The notes beneath the pieces are model-generated. The model did no database searches. It saw nothing but the letters and a program-made list of their open reading frames with translations, and was not told the origin of the DNA. From Deinococcus roseus (GTDB lineage Bacteria > Deinococcota > Deinococci > Deinococcales > Deinococcaceae), in NCBI RefSeq assembly GCF_014646895.1, contig NZ_BMOD01000004.1, forward strand, positions 124,001 to 188,000: DNA of 64,000 nt. The letters run 5' to 3'. Each line of letters opens with the position of its first letter. Position 1 is the stretch's first letter. This document shows, in pieces, positions 7,951 to 15,960 of the stretch. Position numbers and translations under genes: made by a program.

Positions 7951-8411
7951 AGTTTCTCCCGGATGGCGGTTTTGAAGGTGGCCAGTTCATTGTTTTTGAG
8001 GCTCAGGCTTTCGATGCCCAGCACACGGTTGTCCCGGATCTGGTACATGCCCTGGTTGAACCCCACCACAGGACTGTCATAGGGGGTTTTGTAAAGCATC
8101 AGCACCCATTCTTCATCTTTCTTGAAAGCAGGTGCCCCTTCCATCTGCCAGGTGTCTCCTCCCAGCACATTGATGGCAGGGCCCTCGGGCAACTGTGACA
8201 GCATGCTGGCATTGCCTTTGAGGGTGTCCTTGATGCTGAGGGTGTATTGCTTCCAGGGGTAATTTTTGTTCTGGATGGTTTTCACATCCACAATGCGCAC
8301 ATGCACCACCACATCGGCTTTTTTGATTTGATCTTCAAAACCCAGGACACTGACGGTGGTGGCCTGGGCTGCTCCCAGGGCCAGCAGGGAAAAAACAAAC
8401 GGAAATTTCAT
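7947..8411 (-). CDS. Exported protein of unknown function
   Basis: A 154-residue protein with a signal peptide (residues about 1-17, ending AQA) and a mature part beginning TTVSVLGFEDQIKKADVVVHV. It may form a beta-rich fold with a central GGDTWQMEGAPAF stretch. I do not recognise a family. It sits between the cohesin-like lipoprotein and the dockerin protein and overlaps both by 4 bp, so all three should be made together and may act in the same envelope structure. Confidence 0.75.
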   Translation of the reverse strand: MKFPFVFSLLALGAAQATTVSVLGFEDQIKKADVVVHVRIVDVKTIQNKNYPWKQYTLSIKDTLKGNASMLSQLPEGPAINVLGGDTWQMEGAPAFKKDEEWVLMLYKTPYDSPVVGFNQGMYQIRDNRVLGIESLSLKNNELATFKTAIREKL

Positions 8412-9463
8412 GGTCTACCTTCTGTGCTGGGTGTGGAATTGGGATCTGTGGGTTCTGGGCTGGATGGGGTCTCTCTGGTTCCATCGGTTCCAGTGGCATC
8501 AGGGCCGTCTGTTGGGGTACCTGTGTTGTCCGGATTGTCCTGTGGGCGGTCTGTTTCAGGTGTGGTGGAGGGGGTTTCTCCATCCGTCTGGGGATTGGGG
8601 TTCTCGGGTTGAACCTCGGTGCCAGGATCCACGGGATCTCCCGCAGGGGTCTGGGAAGCATCAGCAGGTTGGTCTTTGGTCTTGGGATCTGTGGTTTTCG
8701 GATCTGTGGTCTTGGCAGGATCTGTTTTGACAGGTTCTGTTTTGACTGGAGGGGTCAACAGATCTGTGCCCGCCAGTTTTTTGGCACTGGCATCCCGCAA
8801 ATCATAGTTGGCAGCAGCAACTGGAGGCAGGTAAACCCCGTTTTCCTTGCTGGATTCCACCTGCAGGAACAGTGCATTTCTGTTGCGGAAGAACTTCTGG
8901 GTGAAGGCAAAATCCACTGTCAGAACGTTGTTCTGGATGTTCCAGATCACCAGGGGTTTTCCGGTGACGGGCTGCACATCTTTGATGATGAGGCCTTCTG
9001 GAACCGTGAAAGTGAGGCGACCTCCAGCCACATTTTCTGCATTTTTCAGCACCACTGGAATGCGGGTGGCACTCTTGATGGGGGTGCCTGGCAATTCCAG
9101 AGACAATTCTGGTGGGGGTTTGTCGGTCACCACCAGGGTGTACTTCTGCACCTTGGTGGAGAGGTTGGCATCTGTGACCTGCACCGAAAAAGTGAAACTG
9201 CCTTTTTCGGTGGGGGTTCCACTGATGGTTCCCGAACTGGACAGGGACAGACCTGCAGGCAGTTTGCCATCGGTGAGGGTGATGATGTAGGGAGAAACCC
9301 CACCCATGACCCCCATGGAGGCACTGTAGTTCTCTGAAATGATGGCACCGCTCAGGGCTGTGTTGGAGATCCTTACGGTGTCTTTGGGAAGGCTGGCCGA
9401 GTTCTCTGCACCAGAACAGGCCACCATCAAGACCAGGCTTGCGCCCAGAAACCAGTTTCGCAT
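8408..9463 (-). CDS. Lipoprotein with Ig-like and cohesin-like domains
   Basis: Envelope lipoprotein of 351 residues. The lipobox ends LMVAC with acceptor Cys16. Residues about 33-120 resemble a putative-Ig (He_PIG) repeat: PYIITLTDGKLPAGLSLSS then GTISGTP. Residues about 122-240 resemble a cohesin-type beta sandwich: PVVLKNAENVAGGRLTFTVPEG then VLTVDFA. The rest, about 240-351, is a disordered Pro/Thr/Asp-rich tail. TACACT (minus strand, 9470-9475) ends 6 nt before the ATG, so the operon starts leaderless. The two downstream genes overlap by 4 bp each. The cohesin call rests on fold-like pattern and on the dockerin in the operon. Confidence 0.75.
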   Translation of the reverse strand: MRNWFLGASLVLMVACSGAENSASLPKDTVRISNTALSGAIISENYSASMGVMGGVSPYIITLTDGKLPAGLSLSSSGTISGTPTEKGSFTFSVQVTDANLSTKVQKYTLVVTDKPPPELSLELPGTPIKSATRIPVVLKNAENVAGGRLTFTVPEGLIIKDVQPVTGKPLVIWNIQNNVLTVDFAFTQKFFRNRNALFLQVESSKENGVYLPPVAAANYDLRDASAKKLAGTDLLTPPVKTEPVKTDPAKTTDPKTTDPKTKDQPADASQTPAGDPVDPGTEVQPENPNPQTDGETPSTTPETDRPQDNPDNTGTPTDGPDATGTDGTRETPSSPEPTDPNSTPSTEGRP

Positions 9464-9544
9464 GGCCTCAGTGTACCTGCTCTTTCTGAGGACTCTGGGA
9501 GAAAGCCCTTCTCACGGATGATGACAATAGGGAATCTGGACCTG

Positions 9545-9571
9545 TTGCGGCTGGACTTCACGCGATATAAT
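9545..9571 (+). promoter_or_regulatory. Promoter of M16C peptidase gene
   Basis: Perfect TATAAT (9566-9571) ends 7 nt before ATG 9579. A TTGCGG at 9545-9550 could be the -35 but with a short 15-nt spacer. Leaderless transcript predicted. Confidence 0.6.
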
Positions 9572-9578
9572 TTCGCCC

Positions 9579-12491
9579 ATGATCACAAGCTGGCAAGTGG
9601 GACAGACCCTTCATGGTTACGAAGTCACTCGCATCACTCCAGTGCCCGATTTGCATGGCACCCTGATCGAACTCAGGCACCAGTCTGGTGCACGGCACAT
9701 CCACATCGAACGGGATGACCCCAACCTCACCTTCATGGTCAGCTTCAAGACCATTCCCACCGATGACACCGGAGTGGCCCACATCCTGGAGCACATGGTG
9801 CTGGGTGGTTCAGAAAAGTTTTCGGTCAAAGATCCCTTCTTCATGATGATGCCCCGGTCGCTCAACACCTTCATGAATGCCCTCACCGGGGACGACACCA
9901 CCATGTATCCTTTCTCCACCCGCAATGAGAAGGATTTCTTCAATCTGCTGTCCATTTATCTGGATGCGGTGTTCTTTCCCACCCTGGATGAATGGAAGTT
10001 CCTGCGGGAAGCCCACCGCTTCGAGTACAGCGATCCCCAGGATCCCCAGTCCAGCCTGACCGTGCAGGGCATTGTTTACAACGAGATGAAAGGCACCCGT
10101 GCAGATGCCAGCATGCAATTTAACAACCTGCTGGGTCAGACGCTGTACCCTGACACCACCTATGCCAGGGATTCAGGCGGCGACCCTGCTGCCATTGTGA
10201 ACCTGACCTATGAGCAACTGAAGAATTTCCATGCCCGCCATTACCATCCCAGCAACGCTTATTTCTTCACCTATGGCAACCAGGATCTGGCTGGCATTCT
10301 GGAAAAAATAGATGCCTGGGCTCTGGGGCGTTTTGAAAAACAGGATTTCAACATTGAGGTGGAAAACCAGGCTCCATTCGATGCACCGGTCAAAGCCACA
10401 GGGGCGTATCCCAGCAGCGAAACCGACCACAAATCCATTGTGGCCCTGGCCTGGATGACCGCCAGTGCCACCGACCTGTACACCACCCTAAAACTTTCGG
10501 TGCTGTCCAGTGTGCTGCTGGGCAACAGTGCAGCCCCTTTGCAGAAAGCCCTGATTGACTCTGGTCTGGGGCAGGCCCTGGCACCAGGATCAGGGTTCAA
10601 CAATGGCTTTGCCCAGTCCCGCTTTGTGGCAGGTTTGCGCGGAGCCAATCCACAAGATGCAGAACAAATCGAGGCCCTGATTCTGGAGGTGCTGAACAGA
10701 CTGGTTTCAGAGGGCATTCCCGATGAACTCATTGACAGTGCCATCCACAAGATCGAGCTGTACCGCAAGCATGTCTCCAACTCCGGGTATCCCTACAGCC
10801 TGAAGGTGGCTTTCAGCTTCCTGTCCGAATGGATGTACGGGGCAGATCCCGTGGAGGCCCTCAACTTCAACCATCACCTGGAGCAACTGGAAGCAGAACG
10901 CAAACAGGGCCGGGTGCTGGAAAACCTGATTCAGACAGAACTGCTGGACAATCCTCACCGTGCCCTGGTGGTTCTGGAGGCAAGCACCACCCAGGCGCAA
11001 AAAGAAGCCGCTCAGGAACAGGAGTTCATTCAGCATGCCCTGAACACCCTGCAGCAGGCCGATCAGGAACGCATTGTCAGCAATGCGCTGAAGGTGCTTT
11101 CTCTGCAGGATGATCCCGGAGACATCGACTCCCTGCCCAATCTGGAGCTCAGTGATGTCAATGTGACGGTCCCAGAGGTTCCCTACCAGACGGTGGTTTC
11201 TGAAGGCACAACTGTGGCACTGGTTCCCCAGCCCACCAATGGATTGGTGTATGCAGAGGTGCTGTTCCACACCCATCACCTGAACGACAGCCAGAAGGAT
11301 CTGCTGAACCTGCTTTCCACCGCCATCACCCGTTCAGGAGCAGGTGAGCGGGACGATGTGGAACTGGCCCGCCATCTGGAAGCCGTGACTGGCGGGGTTT
11401 CAGCCACCGTTGGGGTGCATGCCAGACCCGAAAATCCCCTGGTTTCCTCTGAAACCTTCACGCTCAGTGGCAAGGCCCTGGTGCGCAACCAGCAGGCCCT
11501 GCTGGAAGTGTTGCACGACATGCTGTTCGCACCGCGTTTCACCGTGGCCCGCTTGCAGCAACTGATCAAACAGCAACTGGTGGCACTGGAATCTGGCATC
11601 ACCCGTGCTGGACACTCTTACGCCACCCGCACCGCAGCCAGTCAGCTCAGTCCGGTGGTGGCCCTCAGGGAGCGCCAGTCGGGCCTGACCCAGCTCAATG
11701 TGCTGCGCAAATACCTGGCCTCCAGCGAGGAAGAACTGGAAACCCTGCTGCAGGACTTCCAGCAGATGCTGCGTGACAGCCTGAAAAGCGGCCTGTGGGT
11801 GTGCCTCACTGCAGAAGCAGACCAGCTGGAAACCCTGCAAACCGAGGCCCTGAAGCTGTTCTCTGTCTCCAGTGAGGAGCTGTCACAAACCCCCCTGCAA
11901 ACCAGTGAACTGTGCCCGGTGGCCCGCCTGACCGAAACCCTGGTTTCTTTCAATGCCATGAGCTTCAAAGGCGTGCCCTACACCCATCCTGATGCAGCCC
12001 CGCTGTTCATCCTCAGCCAGATCCTCACCGACACCTTCCTGATTCCCGAAATCCGGGAAAAAGGTGGGGCTTACGGGGCGTTCAGCAGCTACGACACCCA
12101 GGCAGGGGTGTTCTCCCTGGCCACCTACCGCGATCCGCAACTCAGCCGCTCATTCAAGGTGTTTCTGGAAGTGCTGGAACGGGTGGAAGCCGGGGAGTTG
12201 CAGGAACGTCACCTCAAAGAAGGCATCCTGAGCGCCTGCAGTGCGCTGGATCCCCTGACTTCTCCTGACACCATTGGCAGCACCCGGGTGTTTGGCGATC
12301 TGGGCGGCTTCACGCGGGACAAACAGGAAGCCTTCCGGGCGCAAATCCTGCAGACCACCCTGGAAGACCTGAAGCGGGTGTCCCAGACTTACCTGAACCC
12401 TGCGCTGGCTTCCTATGCCACGGTTACCAGCAGCAGCATTTTGCAGGCCCAGACCGACCTGCCTTTTGCTTTTGTGGAACTCCCCATCTGA
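9579..12491 (+). CDS. M16C zinc metallopeptidase (PreP/insulinase-like)
   Basis: Large two-chambered M16 metallopeptidase of the PreP/Cym1 subfamily, expected to degrade unstructured peptides. The inverted zinc motif HILEH is at residues 68-72, followed by MVLGGSEKF, and a downstream Glu in IVYNEMKG probably completes the site. The C-terminal half has the inactive M16 repeat (EIREKGGAYGAFSSYD). The 970-residue length fits M16C proteins. No signal peptide, so cytosolic by appearance. A perfect TATAAT box 7 nt before the ATG fixes the start. It is divergent from the lipoprotein operon and ends at a bidirectional terminator. Confidence 0.92.
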   Translation: MITSWQVGQTLHGYEVTRITPVPDLHGTLIELRHQSGARHIHIERDDPNLTFMVSFKTIPTDDTGVAHILEHMVLGGSEKFSVKDPFFMMMPRSLNTFMNALTGDDTTMYPFSTRNEKDFFNLLSIYLDAVFFPTLDEWKFLREAHRFEYSDPQDPQSSLTVQGIVYNEMKGTRADASMQFNNLLGQTLYPDTTYARDSGGDPAAIVNLTYEQLKNFHARHYHPSNAYFFTYGNQDLAGILEKIDAWALGRFEKQDFNIEVENQAPFDAPVKATGAYPSSETDHKSIVALAWMTASATDLYTTLKLSVLSSVLLGNSAAPLQKALIDSGLGQALAPGSGFNNGFAQSRFVAGLRGANPQDAEQIEALILEVLNRLVSEGIPDELIDSAIHKIELYRKHVSNSGYPYSLKVAFSFLSEWMYGADPVEALNFNHHLEQLEAERKQGRVLENLIQTELLDNPHRALVVLEASTTQAQKEAAQEQEFIQHALNTLQQADQERIVSNALKVLSLQDDPGDIDSLPNLELSDVNVTVPEVPYQTVVSEGTTVALVPQPTNGLVYAEVLFHTHHLNDSQKDLLNLLSTAITRSGAGERDDVELARHLEAVTGGVSATVGVHARPENPLVSSETFTLSGKALVRNQQALLEVLHDMLFAPRFTVARLQQLIKQQLVALESGITRAGHSYATRTAASQLSPVVALRERQSGLTQLNVLRKYLASSEEELETLLQDFQQMLRDSLKSGLWVCLTAEADQLETLQTEALKLFSVSSEELSQTPLQTSELCPVARLTETLVSFNAMSFKGVPYTHPDAAPLFILSQILTDTFLIPEIREKGGAYGAFSSYDTQAGVFSLATYRDPQLSRSFKVFLEVLERVEAGELQERHLKEGILSACSALDPLTSPDTIGSTRVFGDLGGFTRDKQEAFRAQILQTTLEDLKRVSQTYLNPALASYATVTSSSILQAQTDLPFAFVELPI

Positions 12492-12520
12492 GCGGACCGG
12501 AAATCCAGATCTTGAAACGA

Positions 12521-12552
12521 AAGAAAGTCCCTATCATCAGGGACTTTCTTTC
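12521..12552. terminator. Perfect bidirectional terminator
   Basis: AAGAAAGTCCCT and AGGGACTTTCTT form a 12-bp stem with a 6-nt loop (ATCATC), shared by two convergent genes. Confidence 0.9.
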
Positions 12553-12565
12553 TAGGCTTAAAGTT

Positions 12566-13297
12566 TCAGATCAGGAACTGGATGCTTCTCTCAAAGACCC
12601 AGTCGGTCCACTGGAAAGACCCGAAGATGTGGTCTGCATCAGGGAGCACCACCAGGTCAGCCCTGGAATTTTCTGCGTACTGAATGGCAGTCTTCGGAGG
12701 GACAGCTTCGTCTTTTTCCCCCTGAAGGATCAGAACTGGACCCGCATATGCAGCCAGGGCCTTGCGTGAATCGTGCTTTGCAAGGTCCAGAAAGTAATTC
12801 CGGCCCAGAGGCCAGCCACCAAAGTCGGTGGTGGTGGCTGGGATTTTGCCGTTGAGCATGCGCATCATGCCTTCTGGTGCAGCAGGTGCCCACAGCAGCA
12901 GGCGTTCTGCCTGCATTCCAGCAGCAGCCAGAATGGCGGTCAGGCCACCCATGGAGAATCCCAGCACCCGCACTTGCAGGGGATCAATGCCAGGGTAGTT
13001 GCGCAGGTATTCTGCGGCATGCACGGCATCTTCCACATTGCGGGTGACGGTCATTTCGCTGAAGTCTCCCTCGCTGTCTCCGTTGCCCCGGTAATCAAAA
13101 CGCAGTGCTGCCACTCCAAGCTGTGCCAGACGGCGGGCCAGCAGCACAAACAGGCGGTGGTGTTCGCTTCTGGAGCCGGTGAATCCGTGCAGAAAAACCA
13201 CACTGGGAAAACCCGCCTCGGGTCTGGGGGTGTCAGGAAGGTGCAGCATGCCATGAATTTTCTGGCCGCCCACCGCAAAAGTGGCCCAAGTTTCCAT
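12566..13297 (-). CDS. Alpha/beta hydrolase (esterase/acylhydrolase type)
   Basis: Cytosolic serine hydrolase of 243 residues. The nucleophile elbow GFSMGG places Ser115; Asp196 (QGEKDEAVP) and His223 (DADHIFG) complete the triad; HGFTGS at 37-42 supplies the oxyanion region. It resembles bacterial feruloyl or cinnamoyl esterase-like hydrolases, but the substrate cannot be inferred. ATG 13297 is preferred to an upstream in-frame start because TAGACT (13305-13310, minus) ends 7 nt before it. Confidence 0.87.
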   Translation of the reverse strand: METWATFAVGGQKIHGMLHLPDTPRPEAGFPSVVFLHGFTGSRSEHHRLFVLLARRLAQLGVAALRFDYRGNGDSEGDFSEMTVTRNVEDAVHAAEYLRNYPGIDPLQVRVLGFSMGGLTAILAAAGMQAERLLLWAPAAPEGMMRMLNGKIPATTTDFGGWPLGRNYFLDLAKHDSRKALAAYAGPVLILQGEKDEAVPPKTAIQYAENSRADLVVLPDADHIFGSFQWTDWVFERSIQFLI

Positions 13298-13589
13298 GGG
13301 GTACAGTCTACACCTCCTTGCAAGCAAACCGATGTTCAGGAAAGCACAAATGCAGAAAACTGCAGAAGCTCATCCATGAAGGCCCCATCTATACCTGAAT
13401 CTTAACTGATGTTTAACTTAATCCAACCTGAAAGAGTGGTGTGATATCTTGCAGTTCAAGATGGAATCAGAACCTGCCCTTCTGGTCTTTTGCAGAATTC
13501 AGACTGTGCAGCACCACCATCTGCCAGCACCGTGTTCTCCCTGGGGAATTCTGTCTTCCTTCAGTGAGGCTGCAGAAAGGGAGCATGTC
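13298..13589. other. Intergenic region upstream of the 13590 gene
   Basis: About 290 bp without a convincing gene. It contains the leaderless -10 of the hydrolase (minus strand). On the plus side there is an AT-rich stretch near 13400-13460. An in-frame extension upstream of 13590 is possible but has unnatural composition. Confidence 0.5.
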
Positions 13590-14159
13590 ATGTTCACACT
13601 TCAAGCCAAAAACACCTCCCCCTGGAACACCCCCTGGACCCGGCAATACCTGGGCTTTCAAAAACGGTATCCGCTGGAAACCGTGCATGGCGTGGTGCTG
13701 TTCAGCAACCTGGAGCACATCTCCGCCCACATCCGGACCACCGTGTCTTTCAGTGGACTGGGACAATCCAGAACCGAAGGCATCTGGAGTTTCAGCCCTG
13801 AACGCCTGATCCTGAAATTCCAGGGACAGACCTACAACTGGGCCAACCTGGACCTCCTGACTGTGATCTATGACCAGAGCGATCCAGAGAAAGACCTGCT
13901 CACGGTGCTGGATCAGGATGGAGACACCCTGCTGGAAGTGGATTTCTCGGTGCACATCAAAAACAAAATCAAGGTGGCTGGAGGTTTCCTGATGGCCTCC
14001 GGATTCAGGGCCCACGAGATCACCCCCGAAACCCTGCAAACCCACGATGACCTGCTGGAAGATTACTTCAAACGGGCCAGAGAACCCCAGAGCCGGTATT
14101 TTCAGGAAGGCACCTGGGTGGGCACCAGCGTCCCTCCCCTGCCAGAAGTCGAGCACTGA
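13590..14159 (+). CDS. Conserved-looking hypothetical protein (189 aa)
   Basis: Soluble protein without signal peptide or membrane segment; I recognise no family. It begins MFTLQAKNTSPWNTPW, is beta-rich by pattern in its middle (TTVSFSGLGQS, GIWSFSPERLILKF, LLTVLDQDGDTLLEVDFSV) and ends with an acidic, Pro-rich tail. The ATG at 13590 is chosen because AGAAAGGGAG lies just upstream; the open frame extends back to 13449 but that part looks non-coding. It has its own terminator and is isolated from neighbours. Confidence 0.65.
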   Translation: MFTLQAKNTSPWNTPWTRQYLGFQKRYPLETVHGVVLFSNLEHISAHIRTTVSFSGLGQSRTEGIWSFSPERLILKFQGQTYNWANLDLLTVIYDQSDPEKDLLTVLDQDGDTLLEVDFSVHIKNKIKVAGGFLMASGFRAHEITPETLQTHDDLLEDYFKRAREPQSRYFQEGTWVGTSVPPLPEVEH

Positions 14160-14176
14160 TCCACACAATCAAACCA

Positions 14177-14206
14177 AAAAGACCGGATCACTCCGGTCTT
14201 TCTTTG
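14177..14206. terminator. Bidirectional terminator (13590 gene / aspS2)
   Basis: AAAGACCGGA and TCCGGTCTTT around a 4-nt loop, with A-run before and T-run after, shared by convergent genes. Confidence 0.88.
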
Positions 14207-14219
14207 CTTTAGAGGTGGC

Positions 14220-15518
14220 TCAGGGAAGCAGGCGGTGACGGTCTCTGGGGAAAGCACGGGCATAACGCACGTTCTGGATGCCCAGGAATTTGGCGGTCAG
14301 GCGCTCTGCACCAATGGCAAAACCACCGTGGGGGGGCATGCCGTGTTTGAAGACCTCCAGGTAACCTTCAAAGCCGTCCACCTTCATGTTGCGGTCTGCC
14401 AGGCTTTCCAGCAGCATGTTGTATTCGTGGATGCGCTGACCACCAGAGGTGATCTCGATGCCCCGGTACAGCAAGTCAAAGCTGCGGGTCATGCCGTCTG
14501 CCTCGTAGTAGGCATAGAAAGGACGGGCGCTCTTGGGAAAGCGGGTGACGAAAACAAAGTCACTGCCTTCTTTTTCCTGGAAGTACTGGCTGAGCAGGCG
14601 CTCCCCTTCAGGGTCGAGGTCCTTGCCGCCCACGCTGTACCCGAAATGGTCTTTGATGAGCTGTCTGGCTTCCAGCAGGGGAATTCTGGGGAAGCGGTCT
14701 GGAGCTCTGGGCGCTTCCATTTTGAAAAGGTCGAATTCTTTCTGGCACTGCTCGGTGAGTTCCTTGCAGATGCGTTTCAGCACCATTTCTTCGATCTGCA
14801 TCACATCTTCATCAGATTCAATGAAACCCAGTTCCACGTCCAGCGAGAGGTATTCGTTGAGGTGGCGGCTGGTGGCGTGCTCTTCAGCGCGGTACACCGG
14901 AGCCGTCTCAAAGACCCGCTCGTAGACGCCCACCATGATCTGCTTGTAAAGCTGGGGGCTTTGCGCCAGGTAAGCCCGCTCTCCGAAGTAATCCACTTCA
15001 AAGAGGTTGGATCCGCCTTCTGCGCCGGCAGACACAATCTTGGGGGTGAAGATCTCGGTGAAGCCTGCCTCACGCAGGGCTGCACGGAAACCCTCCACCA
15101 GCACAGCCTGCACTTTCAGGGAAGCGCGCTCTTTGAGGCCCCGCACGCTGACATAGCGGTAATCCAGCAGGGTTTCGGGGTTCACGTTCCACTGCACCTT
15201 GGGCAATTCTACGGGAGAGGGTTCCACCGCCCGAGAAATCACCTGCAGCTCGGAAATCTGGATTTCATAGCCTCCAGGTGCTTTGGGGTGCTGCACCACT
15301 TTGCCTTTGACCTGCACCACAGATTCGGCGATGGGCAGGTCCAGCTGGGAGCCCACGCACTGCACAATGCCGGTGCGGTCCCGCAGGGTGAGGAATTGCA
15401 CGCCTCCGAGGTCGCGTCTGGAATACACCCAGCCTTTGAGCAGCACGGTTTCTCCGGCGTGCTGGCTGAGGTCCTGAACCAGGGTTCTCTGAAGTTCTTC
15501 TAGCACGGTGTCATGCAT
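14220..15518 (-). CDS. aspS2: Archaeal-type aspartyl-tRNA synthetase, probably non-discriminating
   Basis: Class II synthetase charging tRNA-Asp, and probably tRNA-Asn, with aspartate. The 432-residue protein has the N-terminal OB-fold anticodon domain (about 20-105) and a compact catalytic core with motif 2 (VYRAEEHATSRHLNEY) and motif 3 (GGFAIGAERL), and lacks the GAD insertion of bacterial AspRS. By eye, Pro81 (HPKAPGGYE) occupies the position that is Lys in discriminating archaeal enzymes and Pro in non-discriminating ones. Deinococcus uses such an enzyme with GatCAB to make Asn on tRNA. ATG 15518 has AAGGAG 7-8 nt upstream. It is preceded by an apparent Asn/Asp-leader attenuator. Confidence 0.92.
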   Translation of the reverse strand: MHDTVLEELQRTLVQDLSQHAGETVLLKGWVYSRRDLGGVQFLTLRDRTGIVQCVGSQLDLPIAESVVQVKGKVVQHPKAPGGYEIQISELQVISRAVEPSPVELPKVQWNVNPETLLDYRYVSVRGLKERASLKVQAVLVEGFRAALREAGFTEIFTPKIVSAGAEGGSNLFEVDYFGERAYLAQSPQLYKQIMVGVYERVFETAPVYRAEEHATSRHLNEYLSLDVELGFIESDEDVMQIEEMVLKRICKELTEQCQKEFDLFKMEAPRAPDRFPRIPLLEARQLIKDHFGYSVGGKDLDPEGERLLSQYFQEKEGSDFVFVTRFPKSARPFYAYYEADGMTRSFDLLYRGIEITSGGQRIHEYNMLLESLADRNMKVDGFEGYLEVFKHGMPPHGGFAIGAERLTAKFLGIQNVRYARAFPRDRHRLLP

Positions 15519-15534
15519 GGCTGTCTCCTTGACG

Positions 15535-15563
15535 AAAAACCCCCCGGTTTGTCCGGGGGGTTT
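15535..15563 (-). terminator. Attenuator terminator in the aspS2 leader
   Basis: On the minus strand CCCCCCGG, a 5-nt loop (ACAAA), CCGGGGGG, then a run of five T. This intrinsic terminator lies between the leader peptide and the aspS2 Shine-Dalgarno, 17 nt before the start codon, so it ends transcription unless disrupted. Confidence 0.75.
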
Positions 15564-15579
15564 CAGCTGCAAACTCTGC

Positions 15580-15639
15580 CTACGCCACCCGTTTGTGACG
15601 ATTATCATCATTATTCACGGTGGCGGCAAGGCGTTTCAC
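15580..15639 (-). CDS. Putative Asn/Asp leader peptide of aspS2 attenuator (19 aa)
   Basis: A short frame starting GTG 15639 and ending TAG 15580 encodes 19 residues with an uninterrupted run NNDDN (codons AAT AAT GAT GAT AAT). It begins 9 nt after a TACCTT -10 box, so it would be nearly leaderless. The Asn/Asp codons sit in the loop of a hairpin (15583-15625) and an intrinsic terminator follows before aspS2. This is the arrangement of a ribosome-mediated attenuation leader, and the codons correspond to the amino acids loaded by the enzyme it precedes. A second in-frame GTG at 15618 is an alternative start. Inference from sequence only. Confidence 0.6.
   Translation of the reverse strand: MKRLAATVNNDDNRHKRVA
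15583..15625 (-). promoter_or_regulatory. Pause/anti-antiterminator hairpin overlapping the leader peptide
   Basis: Region 1 CGCCACC (15619-15625) pairs with region 2 GGTGGCG (15583-15589), with an inner GTGA/TCAC pairing. Region 2 (CGGGTGG, 15585-15591) can alternatively pair, with one mismatch, with region 3 CCCCCCG (15554-15560), which is the 5' arm of the terminator. That gives mutually exclusive 1:2, 2:3 and 3:4 structures. Confidence 0.5.
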
Positions 15640-15648
15640 TTAACGAGT

Positions 15649-15678
15649 AAGGTAATGAAAAAAGGGCCATGCCGTCAA
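15649..15678 (-). promoter_or_regulatory. Promoter of aspS2 leader transcript
   Basis: On the minus strand TTGACG (15673-15678), an 18-nt spacer and TACCTT (15649-15654). Predicted start of transcription falls at or just before the leader-peptide GTG. Confidence 0.55.
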
Positions 15679-15948
15679 GGGAGCACACTAGACAGAGGCC
15701 CAAAAACAACTTGAGGTGAATGGAACGTTTCTGCAATCAATCCTTTTAAAGAACCAGCGTGTGCTTTCTGCTTTGCAAACGGGTCTTCAAAAGCAGGGGC
15801 AAAACAGCAGTGTGCCTGCAGCTGCAGCTTTTTTTGGTTGTGAAAAAAATATTTATTTTTTACTTGCTAACCTTTTGTGGCTCCCCAGGCTTCCCGGTTC
15901 CCACCCTCCCATCTCAGGATTTCCCACATCAATGTCTGAAAAATCAGG
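15679..15948. other. Intergenic region between the aspS2 leader and degV
   Basis: About 270 bp with no gene that I can support. It contains a CTGCAGCTGCAG palindrome near 15816 followed by a T-run and an AT-rich tract near 15840-15870. Nothing else recognised. Confidence 0.4.
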
Positions 15949-15960
15949 TAATCTTAGACC

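Noticed and set aside
13449..13589. 47-residue upstream extension of the 13590 gene.
   Set aside because: Composition (HHH, Cys/Pro-rich) looks non-coding and a Shine-Dalgarno precedes ATG 13590.
14235..15503. 422-aa plus-strand frame opposite aspS2.
   Set aside because: Antisense shadow of a well-supported synthetase; no Shine-Dalgarno or -10 box, and composition is atypical.
15535..15640. T-box riboswitch upstream of aspS2 (CGGGTGGCG resembles the T-box UGGN element, and TGGC would match the discriminator G of tRNA-Asp/Asn).
   Set aside because: The transcript leader from the predicted promoter is only about 120 nt, with no room for a T-box stem I and specifier loop, and the N/D-coding peptide gives a simpler explanation.
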